Source: Pseudonocardia ammonioxydans
Lineage (GTDB): Bacteria; Actinomycetota; Actinomycetes; Mycobacteriales; Pseudonocardiaceae
Direction of reading: 5' to 3'
Assembly (NCBI RefSeq): GCF_900115005.1
Contig: NZ_FOUY01000031.1
Location: forward strand, 1 to 64,000
DNA length: 64,000 nt
Shown here: positions 43,350-54,077 of the stretch, piece by piece
Position numbering within the stretch: the first letter of the stretch is position 1
Layout: the number at the start of each line of letters is the position of its first letter
Notes under the pieces: model-generated
The model's database searches: none
Told to the model about the DNA's origin: nothing
Seen by the model: the letters and a program-made list of their open reading frames with translations, nothing else
Made by a program: the position numbers and the translations under genes

Positions 43350-43430
43350 CGCGGTGCGCAGTGCGGTGCGCAGTGCGGTGCGCGGTGCGCGGTGCGGGTG
43401 CGCGGTGCGGGTGCGCGGCGCGTGGGCGGC
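43350..43430. repeat. GTGCG-rich simple tandem repeats
   Basis: GCGGTGCGCAGT-type 12-base units pass into GCGGTGCGCG and GCGGGTGCGC units, filling the rest of the gap up to the treY stop. The array is imperfect and looks like slippage-prone simple sequence. Confidence 0.65.
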
Positions 43431-43434
43431 CCGG

Positions 43435-45816
43435 TCAGGCCGGGCGGACCAGCAGCGCCACCGGGTAACGCTCGAGCAGGTCGCCCAGCCGGGGCGCGGG
43501 GCCGTCGACGGGACGGTCCGCGATCATGTCGTGCCAGTCGTCGAACCCGCCGGGCAGCGGCAGCGTCGTGTCCTCCCACCCGCCGCGGCGTTCGAGCCCC
43601 TCGGGCAGCCGGGTGGCCACCGCGACGAGGGCGCCGCCGCCCCGGGAGAACGCGACCGCGTGCCCGGCGGCCGGTCCCTGGGCGTGCAGCGGGCCGTACC
43701 CGGTGAACAGCTCCGGCCGGTACCGGCGCAGCCGGGCGGCGGTCGCGGTGACCAGCAGCTTCGCCGCACCGGACGCGTCCACCGGCGGCCGTTCGCCGTC
43801 GTCGAGCCGGGCCAGCAACCGCTCGCGGTGGGCGATGTCGACCGGGCGCCGGTTGTCCGGGTCGACCAGCGAGTACTCGAACAGCTCGGTGCCCTGGTAG
43901 ACGTCCGGCACCCCCGGACCGGTCAGCTGCAGCAGCTTCTGGCCCAGCGAGTTCGACCAGCCCGGCCCGGCGATCCCGCCGACGAACGCCTCGATCTCGG
44001 CGACCAGCTCCCGGTCGGCGAGCACCGCGCCCGGCCACGCGGCGACGGCGTCGTCGACCTCGGGGACCGCGTCGGTGTGCGAGGTGACCAGCTTGGCCTC
44101 CTTCGCCGCCTTGGTGAGGTAGCCCGACAGCCGCTCGGCCGGGATCGGCCACGCGCCGACCAGCGACTGCCACGCCAGCAGCTCCAGCGATCGGTCCGGC
44201 AGCGGGTGGCGCACCGACCAGCGGCGCAGCCGCTGCGCCCAGTCGGCGGGACGCTCGGCGAGCACGGCGAGCCGGGCCCGCACGTCCTCCGAGCGCTTGG
44301 TGTCGTGGGTGGACAGCGTGGTCATCGTCCGCGACCGGCCGGCCTCGCGGTGCGCCATCCCGGCGTGGAACTCGGCGGGCGGGACACCGAAACGCGCCGG
44401 GTCACCGCCGACCTCGTTGAGCGCGACGAGCCGGTTGTAGCGGTAGAACGCGGTGTCCTCGACGCCCTTGGCGGTGACCATCCCGGTGGTCTGCTGCAGC
44501 CGGGTCGCGTACTCCGACCCGGGCTCGCCGACCAGGCCCGCGTGCAGGGCGGTGAGCACCGCGCCCAGGTCGGGCCGCCGGGTGCGGGCGACCGACACGG
44601 CGGTGTCGGCGGCGGCGCGGCCCTCGGCGATCGCCGGGGTCAGGTAGGAGCGGTACACCGGGAACCCGCAGCAGAACTCGGCGACGGCGTCGTGCAGGTC
44701 GGCGGCGGTGACGTCGGCCAGGTCGATCCCGACCAGCCCGGCGTCGGCCCCCGGGCCGGCGCGGAAGGCGTCGGCGATCCGGCGGACCTCGGCGAGGAGG
44801 ATCTCGTCGACGACCAGGTGCCGCCCGTCGGCCTCGACGGCGTGGGCGGAGCGCTTCCGGCCGGTGTGCTCGGCGGCGAGCTGGGTGAGCAGCCCCGCGC
44901 CGTCGGGGTCGATGAACACCCCGCAGACCTCGCGCAGCGCCTCGTAGCCGCTGGTGCCGTCCACCGGCCAGGACGCGGGCAGGTCCTCGCCCACGCCGAG
45001 GATCTTCTCGACCAGCAGCCAGCGGTCCGGCCCGATCTCCGAGCGCAGCCGGCGCAGGTAGCCGCCGGGGTCGGACAGGCCGTCCGGGTGGTCGATGCGC
45101 AGCCCGGCGATCGTGTCGTCGGAGCGCAGCAGCTCGAGGACACGTCCGTGGGTGTCGGCGAACACGCCGGGGTCCTCGACCCGTACCGCGGCCAGGTCCG
45201 ACACGTCGAAGAACCGCCGGTAGGTCAGCTCGGCGGTGCCGCGCCGCCAGGACACGAGCCGGTAGTGCTGGCGCTCGTGCACCTGCTGCGGGGTCGCCGG
45301 GTCGTCCGGGCCGCCCTCGGTCCCGGGGGCGAGCGGGAACCGGTGCTCGTGGTAGCGCAGCTCCCCGTCGACGATCTCGAGCTGCTCCAGCGCCCCCGCC
45401 TCGTCGGCGTCGAGCACCGGCAGCAGCAGCGCCGGGGCGCCCCAGTCGACGTCGAAGTGGTGCGCGTAGCGCGAGGCAGAGCCGTGCGTCAGCACGTCCC
45501 ACCACCACGGGTTCTCGGCCGGACGCGCCACCCCGAGGTGGTTCGGCACGATGTCGAGCAGCAGCGTCATCCCGTGCTCGCGCAGCGTGGCGAGCAGTGC
45601 CCGCAGCTCCGCCTCGCCGCCGCGCTCGGCGGAGATCCGGGTCGGGTCGACGACGTCGTAGCCGTGGTTCGAGCCGGCGGTCGACTCCAGCAGCGGTGAG
45701 GCGTACAGCGCGCCGATGCCGAGCCGGTCGAGGTAACCGGCGATCGCCCGCGCGTCGGCGAACGTGCGGTCGGCCGAGAACTGCAGCCGATAGGTGGAAC
45801 CCGGGAGGCGGCTCAT
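43435..45816 (-). CDS. treY: Malto-oligosyltrehalose synthase
   Basis: TreY converts the reducing-end alpha-1,4 bond of malto-oligosaccharides to the alpha,alpha-1,1 bond of trehalose. The 793-residue GH13 protein begins MSRLPGSTYRLQFSADRTFADA and has DIVPNHLG, the nucleophile Asp in GLRIDHPDGL, the acid Glu in LLVEKILGVGE and the third Asp in STHDTKRSEDVRARL, plus GMVTAKGVEDTAFYRYNRL. Length agrees with the family. It follows glgX by 12 bases. Confidence 0.97.
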   Translation of the reverse strand: MSRLPGSTYRLQFSADRTFADARAIAGYLDRLGIGALYASPLLESTAGSNHGYDVVDPTRISAERGGEAELRALLATLREHGMTLLLDIVPNHLGVARPAENPWWWDVLTHGSASRYAHHFDVDWGAPALLLPVLDADEAGALEQLEIVDGELRYHEHRFPLAPGTEGGPDDPATPQQVHERQHYRLVSWRRGTAELTYRRFFDVSDLAAVRVEDPGVFADTHGRVLELLRSDDTIAGLRIDHPDGLSDPGGYLRRLRSEIGPDRWLLVEKILGVGEDLPASWPVDGTSGYEALREVCGVFIDPDGAGLLTQLAAEHTGRKRSAHAVEADGRHLVVDEILLAEVRRIADAFRAGPGADAGLVGIDLADVTAADLHDAVAEFCCGFPVYRSYLTPAIAEGRAAADTAVSVARTRRPDLGAVLTALHAGLVGEPGSEYATRLQQTTGMVTAKGVEDTAFYRYNRLVALNEVGGDPARFGVPPAEFHAGMAHREAGRSRTMTTLSTHDTKRSEDVRARLAVLAERPADWAQRLRRWSVRHPLPDRSLELLAWQSLVGAWPIPAERLSGYLTKAAKEAKLVTSHTDAVPEVDDAVAAWPGAVLADRELVAEIEAFVGGIAGPGWSNSLGQKLLQLTGPGVPDVYQGTELFEYSLVDPDNRRPVDIAHRERLLARLDDGERPPVDASGAAKLLVTATAARLRRYRPELFTGYGPLHAQGPAAGHAVAFSRGGGALVAVATRLPEGLERRGGWEDTTLPLPGGFDDWHDMIADRPVDGPAPRLGDLLERYPVALLVRPA

Positions 45817-45828
45817 GTCGGGTGTGCC

Positions 45829-48024
<2,196 letters not shown>

Positions 48025-48066
48025 GGTCCTCTCCTCGCGACCCGGCCACCGGCCGCGTGCGTGCTC

Positions 48067-48072
48067 AACCTA
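48067..48072 (-). promoter_or_regulatory. -10 box TAGGTT of the glgX-treY-treZ operon
   Basis: TAGGTT on the minus strand lies 42 bases before GTG 48024, giving a short leader that contains the ribosome binding site. Further upstream (48116-48152) a GCCGGACGCGGGGCGC unit is repeated twice. Confidence 0.4.
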
Positions 48073-48193
48073 TCTCCGGCGGGCACCGTTGCCGTCCGGC
48101 CCGCGGACACCGGACGCCGGACGCGGGGCGCGGGCCGCCGGACGCGGGGCGCACGATTCTCCCAGGGCCGGGGTGATGCCGCTGCTCCGGGCG

Positions 48194-48661
48194 TCAGGAG
48201 TCGGCGAGCCGCGCGGGGAACCCGCCCGTCGCCACCGGGCTCCAGCTCTCCGGGGTGATCCGGATCAGGGCCTTGCCCTGGTCGGTCATCGCCTGCCGGT
48301 ACTCGTCCCAGTCCGGGTGCTCGCCGGAGATCGCGCGGAAGTAGTCCACCAGCGGTTCGAGCGCCTCCGGCAGTGAGATCAGCTCGGCGGCGCCGTCGAC
48401 CTGCACCCAGGCCCCGTTGAACTCGTCGGAGAGGACGACGACCGACGCCCGGTGGTGCTTCGCGACGTTCGCGGACTTGGCCCGCTCGGGGTAGGTGGAG
48501 ATCACGATCCGGCCCGCGTCGTCGACCCCGCCGGTGACCGGGGAGGCCTGGACCCCGCCGTCGGACCGGGTGGTCATCAGCACCATCCGGTGGCGCGGCC
48601 GGACGAACTCGAGCAGCCCGTCGCGGTCGACGGAGGTGGTCGTGGCGATCGTGCGAGGCAT
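48194..48661 (-). CDS. PPOX-class split-barrel flavin/F420-dependent protein
   Basis: This 155-residue split-barrel protein has FVRPRHRMVLMTTRSDGGVQASPVTGGVDDAGRIVISTYPERAKSANVAKHHRASVVVL, the pattern of the TIGR03618 F420-dependent group. These enzymes use F420 or a flavin to reduce unknown substrates, or bind haem or biliverdin. ATG 48661 is supported by TACCCT on the minus strand six bases upstream. It is divergent from a HIT gene across only 58 bases. Confidence 0.9.
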   Translation of the reverse strand: MPRTIATTTSVDRDGLLEFVRPRHRMVLMTTRSDGGVQASPVTGGVDDAGRIVISTYPERAKSANVAKHHRASVVVLSDEFNGAWVQVDGAAELISLPEALEPLVDYFRAISGEHPDWDEYRQAMTDQGKALIRITPESWSPVATGGFPARLADS

Positions 48662-48719
48662 GGGCCGAGGGTAGGTCGTCGCGGTGGCCCGCGCCGGGGA
48701 TGGCCTAGGGTCCGCAGGT
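48662..48719. promoter_or_regulatory. Compact divergent leaderless promoter pair
   Basis: TACCCT on the minus strand (48668-48673) serves the PPOX gene and TAGGGT on the plus strand (48706-48711) serves the HIT gene. Their outer ends are 44 bases apart, so the two -35 regions must overlap each other and one polymerase would hinder the other. Confidence 0.5.
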
Positions 48720-49145
48720 GTGAGCAGCGTCTTCACGAAGATCATCAACGGCGAGTTCCCCGGCCGGTTCGTCTGGGCCGACGAGCACTGCGTCGGGTTC
48801 CTCTCGATCAACCCGCTCGGCCCCGGCCACACCCTCGTCGTGCCCCGCGCCGAGATCGACCAGTGGGTCGACGCCGATGCGGAGCTGACCGCGCACCTCA
48901 CGCAGGTCGCGCGCACGATCGGGCTCGCCGTGCGGGAGATCTGGTCCCCGCCGCGGGTCGGCCTGATGGTGGCCGGGTTCGAGGTGCCGCACCTGCACGT
49001 GCACGTGTTCCCGGCCTGGGACATGCGGGCCTTCGACTTCGCCACCGCCGCCGCCCAGGTCGACGCCGACGAGCAGGACGGGCACGCCGCCGCGCTGCGG
49101 TCCGCGCTGCGGGCGGCCGGCCACGGCGACCACGTCCCGGACTGA
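48720..49145 (+). CDS. HIT-family nucleotide hydrolase
   Basis: This 141-residue HIT protein starts SSVFTKIINGEFPGRFVWADEHCVGFL, has PLGPGHTLVVPRAEIDQW and the histidine triad PHLHVHVFP. HIT enzymes hydrolyse nucleoside phosphoramidates or dinucleotides. GTG 48720 follows TAGGGT by eight bases (leaderless). The next gene starts eight bases after its stop. Confidence 0.95.
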   Translation: MSSVFTKIINGEFPGRFVWADEHCVGFLSINPLGPGHTLVVPRAEIDQWVDADAELTAHLTQVARTIGLAVREIWSPPRVGLMVAGFEVPHLHVHVFPAWDMRAFDFATAAAQVDADEQDGHAAALRSALRAAGHGDHVPD

Positions 49146-49152
49146 GCGCCGC

Positions 49153-49749
49153 GTGCAACTGATCCTCATCCGGCACGCGCTCCCCGAACGCGTCGCACAC
49201 GGCGACGGCACCCACGCCGACCCCGGCCTGACCCCCGAGGGCCACACCCAGGCCGGACGCCTGGTGGGCGCGCTGGCCGGCGAGCCCGTCGACGCGCTGT
49301 ACACGAGCACGATGCGCCGGGCCGTCGAGACGGCCGCCCCGCTGGCCGCCGAGCGCGGGCTGACCCCGGCGACGCGGTCCGGCCTGCGTGAGTACGACGC
49401 CGAACGCTCCGAGTACGTCCCGATCGCGGAGATGGCCCGGGCGGACCCGCAGACCTGGGAGCGGATGCGTGCCGGGCACCTGCCAACCCACGTCGACACC
49501 GGCGCGTTCGTCGCCCGCGTGCAGGCGGCGGTCGAGGAGATCGTCGCCGCGCACCCGGGCCGCGCGACCGCCGTCGTGGTGGCGCACGCCGGTGTGGTGA
49601 ACGCCTACCTCGCGGCGATCCTGGGCACCGACCGGACGCTGCCGTTCCCGCTCGACTACACCGGGGTGACCCGGGTGGTCTGTGCCCGCGACGGCATGCG
49701 CAAGGCCCGGACCGTGAACGAGCTCTCGCACGTCGCGGACCTGCTCTGA
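49153..49749 (+). CDS. Histidine phosphatase superfamily protein
   Basis: This 198-residue phosphoglycerate-mutase-like phosphatase has the phospho-His motif LILIRHALPERVAHG, Arg in STMRRAVETAAPLA, the acid Glu in LREYDAERSEYVP, and the second His in VVVAHAGVVNAYLAAILG. The substrate is unknown. GTG start lies eight bases after the HIT gene stop, so the pair is probably co-transcribed. Confidence 0.93.
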   Translation: MQLILIRHALPERVAHGDGTHADPGLTPEGHTQAGRLVGALAGEPVDALYTSTMRRAVETAAPLAAERGLTPATRSGLREYDAERSEYVPIAEMARADPQTWERMRAGHLPTHVDTGAFVARVQAAVEEIVAAHPGRATAVVVAHAGVVNAYLAAILGTDRTLPFPLDYTGVTRVVCARDGMRKARTVNELSHVADLL

Positions 49750-49956
49750 TCCTGCCCGCGCGGGCTGCGGAACCGGCCGGTGAGGGCCGTTCGTCGCCGT
49801 CGTGCTGCCGTCCGGCGGAGCGCGCGGGGGCCGACCTGGTGTATCGCGGCGCGGTACCTACGCTCGACGGCAACACCGGCGTGGCCCGGGCCCGGCGGCG
49901 GTACCCCGCGCGACGGCCCCGCCGCGGTCCGCCGACGTCGAAGGAGTCCGCACCGG

Positions 49957-51237
49957 ATGGCTGGTACCGGCAGGCGGGACACGGCCGGGGCGCCCGACCC
50001 CGGTACCGGTGCCGCCGTCGCCGGGAGCCCGTTGCGGATCCCCGACTTCCGGGTCCTGTTCTCGGCGGAGCTGCTCTCCACCGCGGGCGACCAGATCGCC
50101 CGGGTCGCGCTGACCGTGCTGGTCCTGCAGCGGACGGGCTCGGTGGCCTGGTCCGCGGCGTTCTACGCGATGACCTTCCTGCCCGCCCTGCTCGGTGGGC
50201 TGCTGCTCGGGCATCTCGCCGACCGGTACCCGCGCCGCGCGGTGATGGTCCTGGCCGACCTGGCCCGGGCCGGGCTGGTCGCGGTGATGGCGCTGCCGGG
50301 CCTGTCGTTGCCGGTGTTGAGCGGCCTGCTCGTCGTCGTGGTGCTGCTCGGCGGCCCGCACAACGCGGCCCGTGCGGCGCTGCTGCCGGACCTGCTCCCC
50401 GGCGCGCTGCTGGCACGCGGGCTCGCCCTGCGCCAGATCTCGGTGCAGATCGCGCAGGTCGCCGGGTTCGGCGGCGGTGGTCTGCTCGTCGCGTGGCTCA
50501 CGCCGCACGGCGCGTTGCTCGTCGACGCCGGCGCCCTCGCCGGGTCCGCGCTCGTCGTCGCGCTGGGGGTGGGGGCGCGGTGCGCGGTGCGGCGGGTCGG
50601 TGCACCGGCCCGTCGCACCGCGGGGCGGTGGCTCGGTGGTGCCCGCGCCGGGCTCGCGGTCGTGTTCGGCTGCCCGCGCCGGCGCTACCTGGTGCTGGCC
50701 GCCTGGCTGATCGGGATCTACGTGCTGCCGGAGGCGCTCGCGGCGGCTTACGCGCTCGCCGTCGGTGCGGGGCCGGTCGAGGCGGGTCTGCTGATGGCCG
50801 CCGACCCCGCCGGCAGCGCGCTGGGTGCCGCCGTGCTCGCGTTCCGCCGTCCGGTGGGGGAGCGGTGGCTGATCCCGTTCGCCGCCGGGGCGGCGGTACC
50901 GCTGGTGCTGACGCCGTTCGCACCCGGGCTCTGGGCGGCGGTGGCCCTGTGGGCGTTGTCCGGGGCCTGCGCGACGGTCTGCCTGGTCCAGGCCCAGTCG
51001 GGCTTCGCCCGGGCGACCCCGACCGCCGTGCGCGGCGCCGCCACGGGCGTCGCGTCGGCCGGGCTCGTCGCGGGTCAGGGTGTCGCGGTCCTGCTCGGCG
51101 GTCTGCTGGCGCAGTGGACGGATCCTGCGGTGGCCCTCGCCGCCTTCGGGCTCACCGGTCTGCTGCTCGCGTGCGCCGGTCTCGTCCGGCTGCGGCGGAC
51201 CGCGTCGGGCGGTGCGGTCGCGGGAGCGACCGGGTGA
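49957..51237 (+). CDS. MFS transporter
   Basis: This 426-residue transporter has about 12 helices. The N-terminal half shows FRVLFSAELLSTAGDQIARVALTVLVLQRTGSVAWSA and the MFS loop motif GHLADRYPRRAVMVLAD. The C-terminal half has AGPVEAGLLMAADPAGSALGAAVLAF. It belongs to the MFS_3/DHA3-like exporters. ATG 49957 has GAAGGAG 11 bases upstream; the longer frame to 49780 runs through arginine-rich sequence and is not favoured. The 207 bases before it hold no other gene. Confidence 0.9.
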   Translation: MAGTGRRDTAGAPDPGTGAAVAGSPLRIPDFRVLFSAELLSTAGDQIARVALTVLVLQRTGSVAWSAAFYAMTFLPALLGGLLLGHLADRYPRRAVMVLADLARAGLVAVMALPGLSLPVLSGLLVVVVLLGGPHNAARAALLPDLLPGALLARGLALRQISVQIAQVAGFGGGGLLVAWLTPHGALLVDAGALAGSALVVALGVGARCAVRRVGAPARRTAGRWLGGARAGLAVVFGCPRRRYLVLAAWLIGIYVLPEALAAAYALAVGAGPVEAGLLMAADPAGSALGAAVLAFRRPVGERWLIPFAAGAAVPLVLTPFAPGLWAAVALWALSGACATVCLVQAQSGFARATPTAVRGAATGVASAGLVAGQGVAVLLGGLLAQWTDPAVALAAFGLTGLLLACAGLVRLRRTASGGAVAGATG

Positions 51238-51259
51238 CCGCGCCGTCGTCGAGGTGTGC

Positions 51260-51280
51260 TCACCAACCACGGTTGCGCAT
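51260..51280 (-). CDS. Hexapeptide mini-ORF MRNRGW
   Basis: On the minus strand ATG at 51280 opens a six-codon frame MRNRGW ending in TGA. GGAGGTG lies five bases before ATG, one of the best ribosome binding sites in the window. Two related frames (MRNWGW) lie at 54496 and 54591. It is divergent from the first diguanylate cyclase gene, 138 bases away. TACACT about 50 bases upstream may be its -10 box. The function is unknown; possibilities are a signal peptide, a peptide precursor or a leader peptide. Translation is inferred from the site and from conservation among the three copies. Confidence 0.55.
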   Translation of the reverse strand: MRNRGW

Positions 51281-51303
51281 GTCGTCACCTCCTGCCCTTG
51301 ACG

Positions 51304-51330
51304 TGACTCTCTGCAACATTGCAGCAGTCA
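51304..51330. promoter_or_regulatory. 27-base dyad between hexapeptide frame and diguanylate cyclase
   Basis: TGACT-ct-CTGCAA-CA-TTGCAG-c-AGTCA: the inner six-base arms and outer five-base arms are perfectly complementary. It directly abuts the minus-strand -10 candidate TACACT and would be covered by a dimeric regulator or fold in the transcript leader. It is midway between the two divergent starts. Confidence 0.55.
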
Positions 51331-51418
51331 GTGTACTCGTTCGGGTGACAGTGCGAGGGGGTCGAAACGGGTCCGGACGGTCCGTCCGGGGCCCGCGCAG
51401 CCCCCTCGGAGGAACCTC

Positions 51419-52741
51419 GTGACCGCCGCGCGGGGGCGCCCCCGCACCGGCTCGTGGCCGGTCCGCCGGCTGCCGCGGCCGATGGTCGCGGTGCTGGTGA
51501 CGGTGGTGGCCGTCGCCGCGGCCCTGGTGGCCGGCGGACTGGTGCTGCTGCCGGCGGGCCCGGGCACCGGCACGGCCGCACTGGGCGCGCTCGGCCTGGT
51601 CACGCTCGGTGTGCTGCACACCGAGCTCGCGACCGGGATCGAGCGGGTCCGCCGCAGGGTCGCGCACGCCTCGTACTTCGACCTGTCCAGTGTGTGGACC
51701 TTCGCCGGTGCGTTGCTGCTGCCCCCGGCGCTCGCCGGGCTCGGCGTGGTCGTGATCTACGGCCACCTGTGGTGGCGGGTCTGGCGCCCGGCCGGGGCCG
51801 CGCTGTACCGGCACGTCTACACCACCGCGACCGTCGTGCTCGCCGCCTACGCCGCCGCTGCGATCGTCGCCCCGGAGCGGCTCGTCGTGGCGGCCGGTGT
51901 CGGACCGGGCAGCATGCTCGCCGGGTACGGCGCGCTGCTGCTCGCGATGCTGGTGTACGTGCTGGTCAACCAGACGCTGATCGCGCTGGCGCTGGCGCTG
52001 ACGACCGGGCGCCGCTTCGCCTGGCGCGGTGTGCTCGGTGACGGCGACGACCACGTGCTGGAGGGGGCGACGCTGTGCCTGGCGGTGCTCGCCGCCCTCG
52101 CGGCCATGCGCCAGCCGCTGCTGGTGCTGCTCGTGCTGCCCCCGCTGCTGGTGCTGCACCGGGCGGTGCTGATCCGCCAGCTCGAGGAACGGGCCAACAC
52201 CGACGCCAAGACCGGGCTGCTCACCGCCGGGGCGTGGCGGGGACGGGCGCACCGCGCGCTGGCCCGTGCCCGGCGCCGGCACGGCGCCGTGGCCGTGCTG
52301 ATCCTCGACCTGGACCATTTCAAGTCGGTCAACGACGGCTACGGCCACCTGGCGGGCGACGAGGTGCTCGCCGCCGTCGCGGGGACGCTGACCGCCCAGG
52401 TGCGTGACCACGACCCGGTCGGCCGGTTCGGCGGGGAGGAGTTCGTGGTGCTGCTGGCCGGGCTGCCGGCCGGACCGGAGGGCGGCGAGCTCGCCCACGC
52501 CGCCGCCGAGCGGATCCGGCGCACGGTGCGGGGCCTCGCGGTCGACGTCGACGCGCCCGGCGGCCCGCTGACGATCACCGACCTGTCGGTGTCGGTCGGG
52601 GTCGCGGTCTCCGGGCCGGACGGGGAGTCGCTCGACGCGCTGATGCAGGTCGCCGACCACGCCCTCTACGCGGCCAAGCGCGCCGGTCGGAACCGGGTAC
52701 GGCTCGGGCGGGCGGGCGTCGAACCGGGCGGCGACGCGTAG
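51419..52741 (+). CDS. Membrane diguanylate cyclase (GGEEF domain)
   Basis: This 440-residue protein has an N-terminal membrane region of about six helices to residue 245 (MVAVLVTVVAVAAALVAGGLVLL; SSVWTFAGALLLPPALAGLGVVVIYGHL; MLAGYGALLLAMLVYVLVN), then a GGDEF domain starting DAKTGLLTAGAW. The active site GGEEF is at residues 338-342, and the product-inhibition RxxD site (RDHD) sits five residues before it, so active, feedback-limited c-di-GMP synthesis is expected. GTG 51419 has AGGA upstream. The next gene is a convergent paralogue. Confidence 0.93.
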   Translation: MTAARGRPRTGSWPVRRLPRPMVAVLVTVVAVAAALVAGGLVLLPAGPGTGTAALGALGLVTLGVLHTELATGIERVRRRVAHASYFDLSSVWTFAGALLLPPALAGLGVVVIYGHLWWRVWRPAGAALYRHVYTTATVVLAAYAAAAIVAPERLVVAAGVGPGSMLAGYGALLLAMLVYVLVNQTLIALALALTTGRRFAWRGVLGDGDDHVLEGATLCLAVLAALAAMRQPLLVLLVLPPLLVLHRAVLIRQLEERANTDAKTGLLTAGAWRGRAHRALARARRRHGAVAVLILDLDHFKSVNDGYGHLAGDEVLAAVAGTLTAQVRDHDPVGRFGGEEFVVLLAGLPAGPEGGELAHAAAERIRRTVRGLAVDVDAPGGPLTITDLSVSVGVAVSGPDGESLDALMQVADHALYAAKRAGRNRVRLGRAGVEPGGDA

Positions 52742-52751
52742 ACCCGGCCGG

Positions 52752-54077
52752 TCAGCCCGGCTCGGGCTCCGGCTCGGGGCCGGCCCCGGGTGTCCGCAGC
52801 GGGTGCGGGCCGATCCGCACCGTGTCCCGGCCGGCCCGCTTGGCCGCGTAGAGCGCCGAGTCCGCGACCTCCAGCAGCGCCGTCATCCCGCCGCCGTCGG
52901 CGGGGAACACCGCCCCGCCGATCGAGACCGTGATCCCGACGCCGCCCGTGGGCGGTTCGCCGTCCGCTGTGCCGGACACCCGCCCCCGCAGCCGCTCGGC
53001 GACCTGCCGCAGCTCCTCGCGGCCGTCGTGCCCGGACAGCCGGGGGAGCAGCACCACGAACTCCTCCCCGCCGAACCGGCCGACCAGGTCGTGGTCGCGC
53101 AGCTCCTCGCGCAGCACCCGGGCGGTCGCGGCGAGGACCTGGTCGCCGTAGAGGTGGCCGTGCGCGTCGTTGACCTCCTTGAAGCGGTCGAGGTCGAGGA
53201 TCAGCAGCGCGGCCTGGCGCCGTTCGCGCTCGGCGAGCTGCAGGGCGTGCGACCCGCGCAGGTGCCACGCGGCGTGGTTGAGCAGCCCGGTCTTCGCGTC
53301 GAGGTCGGCCTTCTCCCGCAGCTGGCGGACCAGGATCGTGCGGTGCAGCGCGATGATCGGCGGGATGGCCAGCAGCGCCACCAGCGGCCCGCCCGCGGCC
53401 AGCCCGGCCGCGGTGAGCGCGCCCAGGCACAGTGTCGCGAGCTCGAGCGCGAGTTCGTCGCCGCCGAACAGGATGCGCAGGATCGGGGTCTCCGGGGCCG
53501 ACATCGCCACCACGCCGAGCACCAGGCAGGTGTTCACGACGGTGTAGGTGAGCAGCGTCAGGATCAGCGCGAGCACCTCGGGGAGCGCCCCGTACACCTC
53601 GCCCGGCCGGGTCGCCGCGAGCATCCCGGCGGCCGCGTGCACGGCCAGGACGACCGTCGCGGCGCTGTAGACCTCGCGGAACACCGGACGGCGCTGCGGC
53701 GGTGGCACCGGCCGCAGCACCCGGACGTAGAGATGGGTGTAGACGACCACGACGACCACCGCACCCAGCACCGGCGGCAGCAGCAGTGCGGACGCGAACG
53801 TCCACACCGAGGTGAGGTTCACATGGTGGGTCTCGGCCGTGTAGCGGCGGACCCGCTCGACCCCGGCGATGATCTCGGTGTGGGCCATGCCGGCCACGGC
53901 GAGGGTGGCCAGGAGCACCAGCGTCGCGCGGTCGAGCTCGGGCGGGTTCAGCGCCCCGGCCACGACCAGTGACACCGCCAGCAGCTCGACCGCGAGCACG
54001 GCGCCGAGCAGGCGCGGCGGGATCGACCAGACCGGCCAGCGGGTCACCTGGTGCAGGCGGACCGGGGACGGGACCAC
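52752..54077 (-). CDS. Membrane diguanylate cyclase (GGEEF domain), paralogue
   Basis: This 441-residue paralogue of the neighbouring cyclase shares the layout and wording: NLTSVWTFASALLLPPVLGAVVVVVVYTHLYVRVLRPV in the membrane part, DAKTGLLNHAAWHLRG at the GGDEF domain start, GGEEF at residues 336-340 with RDHD five residues before. It ends with a PEPEPEPG tail. GTG 54077 follows AAGGGGGA. The two genes end 10 bases apart tail to tail. Together they look like an inverted duplication with diverged sensing parts. Confidence 0.93.
   Translation of the reverse strand: MVPSPVRLHQVTRWPVWSIPPRLLGAVLAVELLAVSLVVAGALNPPELDRATLVLLATLAVAGMAHTEIIAGVERVRRYTAETHHVNLTSVWTFASALLLPPVLGAVVVVVVYTHLYVRVLRPVPPPQRRPVFREVYSAATVVLAVHAAAGMLAATRPGEVYGALPEVLALILTLLTYTVVNTCLVLGVVAMSAPETPILRILFGGDELALELATLCLGALTAAGLAAGGPLVALLAIPPIIALHRTILVRQLREKADLDAKTGLLNHAAWHLRGSHALQLAERERRQAALLILDLDRFKEVNDAHGHLYGDQVLAATARVLREELRDHDLVGRFGGEEFVVLLPRLSGHDGREELRQVAERLRGRVSGTADGEPPTGGVGITVSIGGAVFPADGGGMTALLEVADSALYAAKRAGRDTVRIGPHPLRTPGAGPEPEPEPG

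Larger units (their letters stand above)
51238..51418. promoter_or_regulatory. Control region between MFS gene and first diguanylate cyclase
   Basis: This gap contains the minus-strand hexapeptide frame (51260-51280), its GGAGGTG ribosome binding site, a 27-base dyad (51304-51330), a minus-strand TACACT -10 candidate (51330-51335), and the leader of the plus-strand cyclase gene, whose GTG at 51419 follows AGGA. Confidence 0.5.

Noticed and set aside
43057..45699. 880-codon plus-strand frame opposite treY
   Set aside because: It is antisense to treY, which has intact GH13 catalytic motifs; the frame is Arg/Gly/Val-rich without domains.
49780..49956. N-terminal extension of the MFS transporter
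   Set aside because: The extra 59 residues are Arg/Pro-rich and unlike an MFS N-terminus; ATG 49957 has an upstream ribosome binding site.
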